A stretch of 64,000 bases of DNA from positions 248,001 through 312,000 of the forward strand of contig NZ_JAHPZX010000002.1 in the NCBI RefSeq assembly GCF_021325795.1. Direction: 5' to 3'. The position numbers and the translations under genes were made by a program. The stretch comes from Bordetella sp. LUAb4. Lineage in GTDB: Bacteria > Pseudomonadota > Gammaproteobacteria > Burkholderiales > Burkholderiaceae_B. Shown here piece by piece: positions 41,136 through 49,365 of this stretch (the first letter of the stretch is position 1; each line of letters opens with the position of its first letter). The notes beneath the pieces were generated by a model. It saw nothing but the letters and a program-made list of their open reading frames with translations, was not told the DNA's origin and did no database searches.

Positions 41136-41294
41136 CGTGTAATCCTGTTCAATGGCTTCTAACTGGCCGTCAGATGGCCTTCTATGGCCGATTAGCTGAC
41201 ATCATCCTGAATCATGACAAAATGTATTGCAATATGGAGACAATGTAACAAGATAGTCCCATGGAAGACTCCGCAGCCCGGTACACTGCGCGCC

Positions 41295-42113
41295 ATGCTG
41301 AAATTTTCAATTCCGCAGTGGCACGCCTGGGCGCCCGGAATTGAGAGTGTGGACGCTTGGCGGGAGTGGGCGCAATGCCCTTTCATCCCGTCGACGGACA
41401 CGCGGGCGCCCACGCCAGATCTCGGATTCCTCCCCGCAATGCAACGCCGTCGGCTCAGCCCGCTGGCGCGCATGGCCGTGGGCAGCGCCTGGCCCTTGAC
41501 CCGGGATGGTGAAACCTTACCCATGGTCTACGCTTCGCACCATGGTGAAACCACCAGAGGTTACGAGTTATTGCACACGCTGGCGCAAGACCAGCCGCTG
41601 TCGCCGACGTCCTTCAGTCTGTCGGTGCACAACGCCTGCGCGGGCATGTGGTCCATTCTGCGGCACGATACCACCGAGACCGTGGCCTTGTCGGTGCAGG
41701 GGGACGGCCTGGAAAGCGCCATCGTCGAAGCCTCTCTGCTGCTGGCGGCCGGCCATTGCGCAGTGCTCGTGGTATTGGCCGAGGAACAGCCACCCGCGTC
41801 CTATACGGCGTGGATCGATGACATCCCCTTTCCCTACGCCCTGGCGCTGCGCCTGACCGAAGGGCAGGACTTCCAGCTGAAACTGCTTGCGCCAATGGCG
41901 GGAGAGCCGGCGACGCCTGCCGCGGCGCGCGTCTCTATTCCTGTCGCAGGGGATCCAGCAGCGCTTACCGCGGGCGCTCACGCCACGCCCACGGCGAGCG
42001 AGTCCATCGCTCTACCCAATCCATTGAACCTCTTGCGCCACCTGGCCTTGGGCAGCCGCGCCTGGACGCACTCGCATCCGCGGCGCCAGTGGCGCTGGCA
42101 GCACTCGTCATGA
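41295..42113 (+). CDS. apeC: ketosynthase-like chain-length factor, ApeC type
   Basis: A 272-residue protein with only the N-terminal half of a beta-ketoacyl synthase, starting with FSIPQWHAWAPGIESVDAWREW in outline and continuing to FSLSVHNACAGMWSILR and LLAAGHCAVLVVLAEE. It is the first gene of the operon. In characterised aryl-polyene systems such a partial ketosynthase pairs with ApeO as a chain-length factor (established for the family; pairing here is inferred). The last ~50 residues are Ala/Thr-rich. The ATG at 41295 is chosen over an upstream in-frame ATG at 41214 by family fit. Confidence 0.82.
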   Translation: MLKFSIPQWHAWAPGIESVDAWREWAQCPFIPSTDTRAPTPDLGFLPAMQRRRLSPLARMAVGSAWPLTRDGETLPMVYASHHGETTRGYELLHTLAQDQPLSPTSFSLSVHNACAGMWSILRHDTTETVALSVQGDGLESAIVEASLLLAAGHCAVLVVLAEEQPPASYTAWIDDIPFPYALALRLTEGQDFQLKLLAPMAGEPATPAAARVSIPVAGDPAALTAGAHATPTASESIALPNPLNLLRHLALGSRAWTHSHPRRQWRWQHSS

Positions 42114-42934
42114 GCATGGAAAACAGTATCGAACCCCTCGTCGAAGCCCTGCCGCCACGGCAGGATGCGTGGCTGCTGCGCCTGTTCGCCACCGCCTTCG
42201 CCTTCACCGCCTTCGGCCTGGGCGGCCTGTTCCTGCGGCTGGTGGTCTTTCCGCCGCAACGGCTGTTGTGCCCCGATCTGTCGCGCCGGCAGCAGCGCGC
42301 ACGGGGGGCCATCTTCTGGATGTTCCGCCTGTTCATCCGCCTGCTGGTGCGTACGGGCATCCTGACCTACGAATTCCGCGGCGCCGAAGGGCTGGGCCGC
42401 CCCGGCCAGATGATCGTGGCCAACCACCCATCGCTGCTGGACGTGGTGTTCCTGCTCGGCCACGTCCCGCGCGCCAATTGCATCGTCAAGCACAGCCTGG
42501 CCACCAATGTCTTCACCGCCGGGCCGGTGCGCAACGCCCGCTATATCACCAACGACGAGAGCCTGGAGATGTTCGACCGCGCCGCCCAGGTGCTGCGCGA
42601 TGGCGAAACGCTGCTGGTGTTTCCGGAAGGCACGCGCACGCCGCGTGGCGGTTCCCCGCGCTTTCATCGGGGCGCCTGCGCCATCGCGATGCGCGGCGCG
42701 CGTGTCATCACGCCGGTCGTGATCCACATGAATACGCGCAGCCTGACCAAGGGCGAGCCGTGGTACCGCATACCGCGCCAACGCATGCACTACATCTTCG
42801 AGGTCGGCGCCGACGTCGATCCGCAGCGTTGGACCAGTCAGCACCCGCTACCGATCGCGGGTCGCCTGATGAACGAACATCTGCATAACTATTTTGAAAT
42901 GGAGCTGAAGCGGGATGAGCCAGCTGGAAAATGA
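42110..42934 (+). CDS. apeD: 1-acyl-glycerol-3-phosphate-type acyltransferase, ApeD type
   Basis: A 274-residue PlsC-family acyltransferase with an N-terminal membrane helix (LFATAFAFTAFGLGGLFLRL). The catalytic box is ANHPSLLDVVFLL (NHx4D), the second is LVFPEGTRTPRGG. It starts in the stop of the preceding gene (ATGA) and overlaps the first carrier-protein gene by 20 bp. It may attach the finished polyene, or fatty acid, to a membrane lipid (inference). Confidence 0.9.
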   Translation: MSMENSIEPLVEALPPRQDAWLLRLFATAFAFTAFGLGGLFLRLVVFPPQRLLCPDLSRRQQRARGAIFWMFRLFIRLLVRTGILTYEFRGAEGLGRPGQMIVANHPSLLDVVFLLGHVPRANCIVKHSLATNVFTAGPVRNARYITNDESLEMFDRAAQVLRDGETLLVFPEGTRTPRGGSPRFHRGACAIAMRGARVITPVVIHMNTRSLTKGEPWYRIPRQRMHYIFEVGADVDPQRWTSQHPLPIAGRLMNEHLHNYFEMELKRDEPAGK

Positions 42935-43175
42935 AATCAAAGTCCTCGTTATCGAGGCCCTGGGGCTGGAAGACATCACCCCCGCGGATATCGATAACGA
43001 CGCCGAGCTTTTTGGCGACGGGCTGGGCCTGGATTCCGTCGATGCACTGGAGTTGGGTCTGGCCTTGCAAAAGCGTTATGGCATCACCATCGATCCCGAA
43101 ACACGGAACATGCGTAACCATTTCGCCACCATAAGCAATTTGAGTGAGTTCGTCTCGGCGCAACGTAGCGCCTGA
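42915..43175 (+). CDS. apeE: acyl carrier protein 1, ApeE type
   Basis: An 86-residue acyl carrier protein. The serine that takes phosphopantetheine is in GLGLDSVDALEL. Highly acidic helix II region follows. It begins inside the acyltransferase gene. In characterised clusters one carrier protein holds the starter and growing chain. Confidence 0.93.
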   Translation: MSQLENEIKVLVIEALGLEDITPADIDNDAELFGDGLGLDSVDALELGLALQKRYGITIDPETRNMRNHFATISNLSEFVSAQRSA

Positions 43176-43193
43176 GTATCTGGAGCAAGTGTG

Positions 43194-43448
43194 ATGCAGA
43201 CCCGGGAAGACATTTTCAACGTGCTTCGCGACGCGATGGTAGACCTTTTCGAAATCGAGCCCGACCGCGTGGTGCCGACCGCCAATCTTTATACCGACCT
43301 GGAGATCGACAGCATCGACGCCATCGATCTGCTCGATCACATCAAGCGCAAGACCGGCCACAAGCTGGCCGCGGAAAATTTCCGCGCGGTGCGTACGGTG
43401 CAGGACGTCGTCGAAGCGGTGATGCGGCAACAGGAAGCCGCCGCATGA
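43194..43448 (+). CDS. apeF: acyl carrier protein 2, ApeF type
   Basis: An 84-residue acyl carrier protein with its attachment serine in LEIDSIDAIDLLDHIK. ATG 43194 has GGAG eight bases upstream; a GTG directly precedes it. It is quite different in sequence from carrier protein 1, which suggests separate roles. The stop overlaps the next start (ATGA). Confidence 0.93.
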   Translation: MQTREDIFNVLRDAMVDLFEIEPDRVVPTANLYTDLEIDSIDAIDLLDHIKRKTGHKLAAENFRAVRTVQDVVEAVMRQQEAAA

Positions 43449-44011
43449 CGCGAGCCGTTCTGGCGCTCGCTTTGCTGGCAGCGGGGCTGGCCTACCCGTT
43501 TGTCGTGTATGCCGGCCTGCAGGGAGGCGGCGCCCGCTGGATCGCGCTGCCACTGGCCGCGCTATGGCTGGCGCGTGCACTGACGGCGCCACCCGGCCAA
43601 GCCGGTGGACGCCTGCTGCCGGCTTTGGCCCTGGCCTTCTGCCTGGTGCTGGCCTTTGCCGAGGATCCGCGCTGGCTGCTGTGGTACCCGGTGCTGATCA
43701 ACGCGGGCCTGTGCGCGGTGTTCGGTGCCAGCCTGGCGCGCGGCATGCCTGCCATCGAGCGGCTGGCCCGGCTGAGCGAAGCCGCGGCGGGACGTCCTGA
43801 CCTGCCGCCGTCCGGCGTGCGCTATACGCGCCGCGTGACGCAGATCTGGACCGTTTTCTTCGCCTTGAACGGCGCGACCGCGGCGGCGTTGGCGTTGTGG
43901 GCGCCGGCGCGCTGGTGGACTTTGTATAACGGCTGCATCAGCTACATCCTGATAGGCGTCCTGATTGCCGGTGAATGGGTAGTGCGCCCCCACGCGCGCA
44001 AGGCGGCTTAG
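43445..44011 (+). CDS. apeG: inner-membrane protein, ApeG/COG4648 type
   Basis: A 188-residue polytopic protein with about five or six helices (for example LALALLAAGLAYPFVVYAG, then ALALAFCLVLAFA, VFFALNGATAAALALW and YILIGVLIAGEWVV). YTRRVTQIWTVFFALNG is a conserved stretch in this family of aryl-polyene cluster proteins. The exact role is unknown; it may help to anchor or export the polyene. Confidence 0.85.
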   Translation: MTRAVLALALLAAGLAYPFVVYAGLQGGGARWIALPLAALWLARALTAPPGQAGGRLLPALALAFCLVLAFAEDPRWLLWYPVLINAGLCAVFGASLARGMPAIERLARLSEAAAGRPDLPPSGVRYTRRVTQIWTVFFALNGATAAALALWAPARWWTLYNGCISYILIGVLIAGEWVVRPHARKAA

Positions 44012-44013
44012 CG

Positions 44014-46326
44014 ATGGCCTGGATTTCGCTTCATGCCTTGCTGGACGGCGTATCCGTCGACTTGGGCGCATCGGTTGATTCGAACGAATCCGTTGCCTCG
44101 GGCGCACCCGTTGATTCAGCTGCATCCGTCGATTCGGCCGCATCCGTTGATTCCGGCGCATCCGTTGGCTCCCGCAACTCCCGCAATGCCGGCAACGTTG
44201 GCGACTCTCTTAATTGTCCGGTCGCCTATGGCCCAGACCTGGACCGCGCCACGCTGGCGCGACGCAGCCTGACGCTGGCTGGCGCCCTGCAGTCGCGCGG
44301 CGTACACCGCGTCGGGCTGTGGTTCGACGACGCCACGCAACTGGCGGTGGCTTTGTTTGCCTGTTGGCGCATCGGCGCCACCGCCGTACTGGCGCCGGAC
44401 AATCGCCCGGGGACCCGCCTGATCCTGGCCCGGCAGGATGCCGGACTGGATCTCTGGCTGACCGATGATGAAGGCGCAGGCGCCCTCGCGGGCGCTGCGG
44501 TTGCCGCGGATGGCGCGGTTGCGAATGCCGCGGTTGCGGATGGCGCGGTTGCCGCGAACGCTGATGCCAATGCCGATGTTCACGCCGATGCCGATGCTGC
44601 GAATATCGCGGATGCGACTACCCCTATCGCTGAGCGGAATGCCGCCGATGCGCCTGCCAACGCCGCCCGGCAGGCAGGGCACGTGCTTGCTTCTCAAGGC
44701 GAAGCCGGCCGAAGTCTGCCTATCCATACGATCGAGCAATTGCTGGCCGGCGCAACGCCGCTACCCGGTAGGCTGCTGGATCTGGACATGGGCGCGGTAG
44801 TGTTATGTACCTCCGGCTCTAGCGGTCAGCCCAAGCAGATAAGCAAGCGCTGGCGCCAGCTGGCAGCCGAAATCGAAGCGTTGGAAGCCCTGTGGCATTG
44901 GTCCGAGACCCCTGCCTGCGTGCTGGGCAGCGTCAGCGCGCAGCATATGTACGGCCTGCCATTCCGCCTGCTGTGGCCCCTGTGTTCGGGCCGCGTGGTG
45001 GCACGGCGCCAGTTGGTCTATCCCGAAGCCTTGCAGCACGCCAGCCTGCCACATGCCGACTTCGTCTGGATCGCCAGCCCCGCCCTGCTCAAGCGGCTGG
45101 GCACCAGCCTGGACCATGCCGCGCTGCGCGGCGGCTTGAGGCAGATTATTTCGTCCGGCGGTCCGCTGCCGGCCGAGATCGGCGACATGCTGGCGCGGGA
45201 CCTCGATTGCCGCCCCTGCGAAATCTACGGCAGTTCCGAGACTGGCGCGGTGGCCTGGCGCCAAGGCGACACGGCCTGGCAGCCGCTGCCAGGCGCCGAA
45301 GTCGGAGTCGGAGTCGGAGCCGGTGCCGGTGCCGGTGCCGGTGCCGATGTCAGTGCTGATTCTGCTAACACCGACGCTCGAGGCCACGATCAGGAAGGCG
45401 CCGCGGCACTGTGGATACGGTCCCCCTGGCTGGAAGCTGGTGAGACATTCCAGAGCAACGACGCTGTACGTTTGACGGCCGACGGTTTCGTTTTGCTGGG
45501 CCGGATGGATCGTATCGTCAAGATAGAAGAAAAGCGCATCGCCCTGCCGGCCGTCGAGCAGGCGCTGTCGACGCACCCTTGCGTGCAGGAGGCGCGTGTC
45601 GACCTGGTGACGGGCGAATCGCGGCTGTCAGCACTCGTCGCACTGACGCCGCAGGGCGTGCACGCCCTGCGCAATGGCGGCCGTGCCGCGCTGGCCCAGA
45701 CGCTGCGCGCGCACCTTGCGCCTACGCAGGAAGCACTGGCCGTGCCCCGCCACTGGCGCTTCGTGCGCGAACTGCCCTGGAACGCCCAAGGCAAATTACC
45801 CCGCGGCGATTTCGAACACGCAATGCAACGCCCCCGCTGGCCACAAGAGGCTGGTGCGGGTGCGGGTGCGGGTGCGGCTACAGGTTTAGGTGCAGGTGCA
45901 GCTACAGCTACAGCTACAGCTACAGGTAAAGGTAAAGGTGCAGGTGCAGGTACAAATGTAGAAGCAAGTGCAGTGGCGAACGCAGAAGCGCACGCGGGCG
46001 AGTCCGTCCACCTGCGCAGCTACGCCCTGGACGTCCCCCTGGACCTGCGTCAGTTCGACGGCCATTTCACGGCGACACCCGTGGTGCCTGGCGTCGCGCA
46101 GATCGACTGGGCCATGAACCTGGCACGCCGTGACCTGTCCGCGGACCTGCGATTCCACGGCGCGGACGCGCTCAAGTTTCAGCGCCTGATGCGCCCCGGC
46201 GACCGCGTCGCGCTGGCGCTGCGCTGGGAGCCGGCGCGCGGCCGCCTGTATTTTGAATTCCGCGCCGGCGACCAGCCCTGCTCCTCTGGCCGCATCCTTA
46301 CGCAGGCACGCCATGAAGCAGCCTGA
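44014..46326 (+). CDS. acyl-CoA/ACP ligase fused to a hot-dog dehydratase (ApeH-ApeI type)
   Basis: A 770-residue fusion. The first ~610 residues are an AMP-forming ligase: LCTSGSSGQPKQISKRW (P-loop), YGSSETGAVAWR, LLGRMDRIVKIEEKRI and a C-terminal WNAQGKLPRGDFEHA. In Xenorhabdus, ApeH loads 4-hydroxybenzoate on the carrier protein. The last ~110 residues are a hot-dog dehydratase (LRQFDGHFTATPVVPGVAQIDWA holds the catalytic His), the ApeI role. Low-complexity linkers split the protein at residues ~15-55 (ASVDS-type), ~160-205 (Ala/Asp-rich), ~430-455 (VGVGAGAG) and ~612-655 (GAGAGA, TATATATGKGKG). The fusion and linkers are unusual. Confidence 0.87.
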   Translation: MAWISLHALLDGVSVDLGASVDSNESVASGAPVDSAASVDSAASVDSGASVGSRNSRNAGNVGDSLNCPVAYGPDLDRATLARRSLTLAGALQSRGVHRVGLWFDDATQLAVALFACWRIGATAVLAPDNRPGTRLILARQDAGLDLWLTDDEGAGALAGAAVAADGAVANAAVADGAVAANADANADVHADADAANIADATTPIAERNAADAPANAARQAGHVLASQGEAGRSLPIHTIEQLLAGATPLPGRLLDLDMGAVVLCTSGSSGQPKQISKRWRQLAAEIEALEALWHWSETPACVLGSVSAQHMYGLPFRLLWPLCSGRVVARRQLVYPEALQHASLPHADFVWIASPALLKRLGTSLDHAALRGGLRQIISSGGPLPAEIGDMLARDLDCRPCEIYGSSETGAVAWRQGDTAWQPLPGAEVGVGVGAGAGAGAGADVSADSANTDARGHDQEGAAALWIRSPWLEAGETFQSNDAVRLTADGFVLLGRMDRIVKIEEKRIALPAVEQALSTHPCVQEARVDLVTGESRLSALVALTPQGVHALRNGGRAALAQTLRAHLAPTQEALAVPRHWRFVRELPWNAQGKLPRGDFEHAMQRPRWPQEAGAGAGAGAATGLGAGAATATATATGKGKGAGAGTNVEASAVANAEAHAGESVHLRSYALDVPLDLRQFDGHFTATPVVPGVAQIDWAMNLARRDLSADLRFHGADALKFQRLMRPGDRVALALRWEPARGRLYFEFRAGDQPCSSGRILTQARHEAA
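44069..44180. repeat. degenerate 18-bp repeat encoding (A/G)ASVDS peptides
   Basis: Several copies of a unit like GCATCCGTCGATTCGGCC lie in frame near the ligase N-terminus and give GAPVDSAASVDSAASVDSGA-type sequence. This is the first of four low-complexity blocks of this gene. Confidence 0.8.
45301..45346. repeat. 6-bp tandem repeat (VG/AG linker) in ligase gene
   Basis: Units of GTCGGA then GCCGGT repeat in frame, encoding VGVGAGAGAGAGA. The block lies in the ligase between its A5 motif and the adenylate-binding C-terminal part. Confidence 0.9.
45851..45960. repeat. 6-bp tandem repeats at the ligase-dehydratase junction
   Basis: Runs of ggtgcg, then gctaca, ggtaaa and ggtgca units, all 6 bp and in frame, encode GAGAGAGA and TATATATGKGKG stretches. 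They lie exactly between the ligase and dehydratase domains, so they form the fusion linker. The codon use (many A-ending codons) differs from the rest of the gene. Confidence 0.92.
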
Positions 46327-47299
46327 TTCCCTGCAAACAAACGCCCCCTCGCACTCCCCGTTGAGCGACCTGCGGGCGTGCCCGCCGTCGACACCGTCGA
46401 ACGACCTGCCGGCGTCCCCGCCATCGACACCATCGACCGTCCTGCCGACGTACCTGTCCTCAACGACATCGAACGTCTCGCAGACATCCCCGCCGCCGAC
46501 GCCAGCGACGGCGCTGTCGGCTCTCCCATCCGGCGACATCGCCGCGCTTCCATCGGCATTCACCCCCTGCGCCGTGATCCCCGTCTACAACCATCCCGCC
46601 ACTGTGCGCGCGGTGGTCGAACGGGTGCGGGCCGCCGGCCTGCCCTGCGTGCTGGTCGATGACGGTTCGAACGCCGAATGCGCGCGGACGCTGGACGAGC
46701 TGGCCGCCGCGGGCCTGGCGCGGCTGCTGCGCCGCCCCGTCAATGGCGGCAAGGGCCAGGCGGTGCAGGATGGCCTGCGTCATGCCGGCGCGCTGGGCTA
46801 CAGCCACGCCCTGCAGATCGATGCCGACGGCCAGCACGCCCTGGACGATATCCCCGCCTTCCTCGACGCCGCGCGCCGCCGGCCCGATGCCGTCATCTGC
46901 GGCGCCCCCGCCTACGGTGCCGACGCCCCGCGCAGCCGCCTCTATGGCCGCTGGCTGACCCGCGTCTGGGTGTGGATCAATACCCTGTCGCGTGCCATCC
47001 CGGATGCCATGTGCGGATTCCGTGTCTATCCGCTGGCCCCAACCCTGGCACTGCTGCAACGCTGCAATCCCGGCCGCCGCATGGACTTCGACATCGCCGT
47101 CCTGGTGCGCCTGCATTGGCGCGGCGTACCCATGGTCTGGCTGCCCACGCGCGTGTCCTATCCCGTCGGCGGCATTTCGCATTTCAAGGGTTTGCGCGAC
47201 AACCTCTTGATCAGCCGCATGCATGCGCGCCTGTTCTTCGGCATGCTGCCGCGCGCGCCGCAACTGCTGGCACGCCGCCTGCCGGGACGCGCGCCGTGA
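46313..47299 (+). CDS. family-2 glycosyltransferase with disordered N-terminus (ApeJ N-part)
   Basis: A 328-residue glycosyltransferase. Residues ~1-85 are Ser/Pro/Thr-rich (ACPPSTPSNDLPASPPSTPS), with repeated motifs. The GT2 domain follows: FTPCAVIPVYNHPATVRAVV, LVDDGSNAECARTLD, GGKGQAVQDGLRHAGALGYSH in outline, and IDADGQHALDDIP with the metal-binding acids. C-terminal GGISHFKGLRDNLLI is typical. It overlaps the ligase-dehydratase gene by 14 bp. In some aryl-polyene clusters this domain is fused to the following acyltransferase; here they are separate. It would add a sugar to the polyene or lipid. Confidence 0.88.
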   Translation: MKQPDSLQTNAPSHSPLSDLRACPPSTPSNDLPASPPSTPSTVLPTYLSSTTSNVSQTSPPPTPATALSALPSGDIAALPSAFTPCAVIPVYNHPATVRAVVERVRAAGLPCVLVDDGSNAECARTLDELAAAGLARLLRRPVNGGKGQAVQDGLRHAGALGYSHALQIDADGQHALDDIPAFLDAARRRPDAVICGAPAYGADAPRSRLYGRWLTRVWVWINTLSRAIPDAMCGFRVYPLAPTLALLQRCNPGRRMDFDIAVLVRLHWRGVPMVWLPTRVSYPVGGISHFKGLRDNLLISRMHARLFFGMLPRAPQLLARRLPGRAP

Positions 47300-48291
47300 C
47301 CTCGCGCGTCCCTCAGCCCGCACGTCCGCCGGCCAGCGGCGCGGCCCATCATCCGCACTGGGCCGACCAGCAGGAACGCGGCACGCCCGTCCTGCTGCGC
47401 CTCACCGCCTGGGCGGCGCGCACCTTCGGCCGCCGCACGGTGCGGCCGCTGGTCCTGCTGATCGTCTTGTACTTCTTTTGCGTCGCGCCGCGCGCGCGAC
47501 GCGCCATTGCCGACTACCAGCAGCGCCTGCACGCCCAGGGCCTGGCCCAGGCGCTGCCGGCCAGGCGACCGGTATTCGGCCAATTCATGGCATTCGCCGA
47601 CGCCATCCTGGACAAACTCGATGTCTGGCAAGGCCGCCTGACCCGCGCCGACGTCAGCGTGCTCGATCCCGACGACCTGCATGGCCAGATGCACGGCGGG
47701 CGCGGCCAGATCCTGGTGTGCGCCCACCTCGGCAATATGGACGTCTGCCGCGCCCTGATCGAACGCAGCGGCGAGGTGGCGCTGAATGTGCTGGTCCACA
47801 CCCGCCATGCCGAGGCCTTCAACCGCCTGCTGGAAAGCCACGGCGCCAGCCGTCTGCGCCTGTACCAGGTCACCGAACTGGATCCGGCCACCATGCTGGA
47901 CTTGAATCAGCGCGTCGAACGGGGCGAATGGCTGGCGATCGCGGGCGACCGCGTACCGGTCCGTGGCACTCCCGTGCCCGGTGCGCGCACGGCCAACGCC
48001 CGTGTCACCCGCGCCGAATTCCTGGGCGCCCCGGCGGCGTTTCCGCAAGGCCCCTGGCTGCTGGCCGGACTCCTGCGCTGCCCGGTAAACGTTCTCTTTT
48101 GTACCAAGATCGCCGGCCGCTACCGCGTGACGCTGGAACGCCTGGCCGACGCCGTCAGCTGGTCGCGCGGCCAGCGCGATACCGAAATCGCGACATGGGC
48201 GCAACGCTATGCCGACCGCCTGGCCCGCGAATGCGCGGACGCGCCGCAACAATGGTTCAACTTTTATCCTTTCTGGAACGGCCATGCGTAA
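47296..48291 (+). CDS. LpxL/HtrB-like acyltransferase (ApeJ C-part)
   Basis: A 331-residue lipid-A-type acyltransferase with an N-terminal helix (RPLVLLIVLYFFCVAPRARR). ILVCAHLGNMDVCRALIERSG holds the His and Asp of the acyl-transfer site, followed by WLAIAGDRVPVRGTPV and FYPFWNGHA. It starts at GTG 47296 within the stop of the glycosyltransferase gene (GTGA), so both are tightly coupled. Likely joins the polyene or a fatty acid to the glycosylated carrier lipid (inference). Confidence 0.88.
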   Translation: MTSRVPQPARPPASGAAHHPHWADQQERGTPVLLRLTAWAARTFGRRTVRPLVLLIVLYFFCVAPRARRAIADYQQRLHAQGLAQALPARRPVFGQFMAFADAILDKLDVWQGRLTRADVSVLDPDDLHGQMHGGRGQILVCAHLGNMDVCRALIERSGEVALNVLVHTRHAEAFNRLLESHGASRLRLYQVTELDPATMLDLNQRVERGEWLAIAGDRVPVRGTPVPGARTANARVTRAEFLGAPAAFPQGPWLLAGLLRCPVNVLFCTKIAGRYRVTLERLADAVSWSRGQRDTEIATWAQRYADRLARECADAPQQWFNFYPFWNGHA

Positions 48292-48754
48292 GCGCGGTTT
48301 ATACAACGTCGAGATATCCTTGACGGTTCCGTTCTTCGACGTCGATTCCATGAACGTCGTCTGGCACGGCCACTATGTGAAATATTTGGAGCAGGCCCGT
48401 TGCGCACTGTTGGACGCCATCGGCTACGGTTACGACGCCATGCGTGAATCGGGCTATGTCTTCCCGGTCATCGACCTGCAACTCCGTTATGTGAACCCCG
48501 CCCTGTTCGGGCAGCGCGTTTTGGTCCGCGCCGAACTGGTGGAATGGGAGCATCGTTTGAAGATTCATTACTTGATTACGGATGCCGATTCCGGCACCCG
48601 CCTGACCCGGGCCAGCACGGTCCAGGTCGCCGTCTCCATCGCCACTCGTGAAATGCAGCTGGCGTCGCCCGAGCCGCTGCTCGCAGCCGTGCGCGATACG
48701 AAAGACAACGCCGGCCACACCCCGGCCCGCACTGCGGACAAGGTGGCCCGATGA
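48284..48754 (+). CDS. apeK: hot-dog acyl-CoA thioesterase, ApeK type
   Basis: A 156-residue 4HBT-family thioesterase. The active-site segment is VPFFDVDSMNVVWHGHYVKY, followed by LEQARCALLDAIGYGYDAM. It overlaps the acyltransferase gene by 8 bp and the LolA-like gene by 4 bp. In the pathway it would release or edit acyl chains on the carrier protein. Confidence 0.88.
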   Translation: MRKRGLYNVEISLTVPFFDVDSMNVVWHGHYVKYLEQARCALLDAIGYGYDAMRESGYVFPVIDLQLRYVNPALFGQRVLVRAELVEWEHRLKIHYLITDADSGTRLTRASTVQVAVSIATREMQLASPEPLLAAVRDTKDNAGHTPARTADKVAR

Positions 48755-49365
48755 AGCGTTTCTTCCGTTATCTGGGCCTGTGCGGCGCCCTGTTGCTGGG
48801 TGCCGCCGCCCTACCCGCGCAGGCCTTCGACCTGCGCGATCTGCAGCAGCAGTTGCAAGCCGCCCCCGTGGTGCGCGGCCAATTCGTGCAACAGAAATTC
48901 CTGCGCTCGCTGCCGCAGCCGCTCACCAGCACCGGCCTTTTCGTGCTGTCATCGGAACGTGGCCTGCTGTGGGAATTGCGCGTGCCGCTGTTCCAGGACC
49001 TGCTGATCACCGCTGAAGGCATCTACCGCCGCGGCGATGGCGGTAAATGGCAGGCCCTGCCGCAGCAGATCGGCTCCGGCCGCGAAACCCGCCTGTTCCT
49101 GGCCGTACTGGCCGGCGACACCAAGGGTCTGCAAGACAACTTCGACATGCAAGTCAGTGGCTCGGCCGGCGCCTGGCAACTGGTGATGACGCCCAAATCT
49201 TCCCTGCTCAAGCAGATCTTCCAGGACATCCGCATCAACGGCGGCAAGCTGGTGGATCGCATCGAGCTGCGCGAAACGCAGGGTGACCGCACCGTGATGG
49301 AGATGAAGAACGCACGCGCCGACAACAAGCTGAATGACGATGAGACCCGAGATTTCGCGCCTTGA
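48751..49365 (+). CDS. apeL: LolA-like periplasmic carrier protein, ApeL type
   Basis: A 204-residue exported protein. The signal YLGLCGALLLGAAALPAQA precedes a LolA-like fold: LQQQLQAAPVVRGQFVQQKFL and GLLWELRVPLFQDLLITAEG. LolA proteins carry lipoproteins to the outer membrane; a version in an aryl-polyene cluster probably carries the polyene lipid (inference). It overlaps the exporter gene by 32 bp. Confidence 0.9.
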   Translation: MKRFFRYLGLCGALLLGAAALPAQAFDLRDLQQQLQAAPVVRGQFVQQKFLRSLPQPLTSTGLFVLSSERGLLWELRVPLFQDLLITAEGIYRRGDGGKWQALPQQIGSGRETRLFLAVLAGDTKGLQDNFDMQVSGSAGAWQLVMTPKSSLLKQIFQDIRINGGKLVDRIELRETQGDRTVMEMKNARADNKLNDDETRDFAP

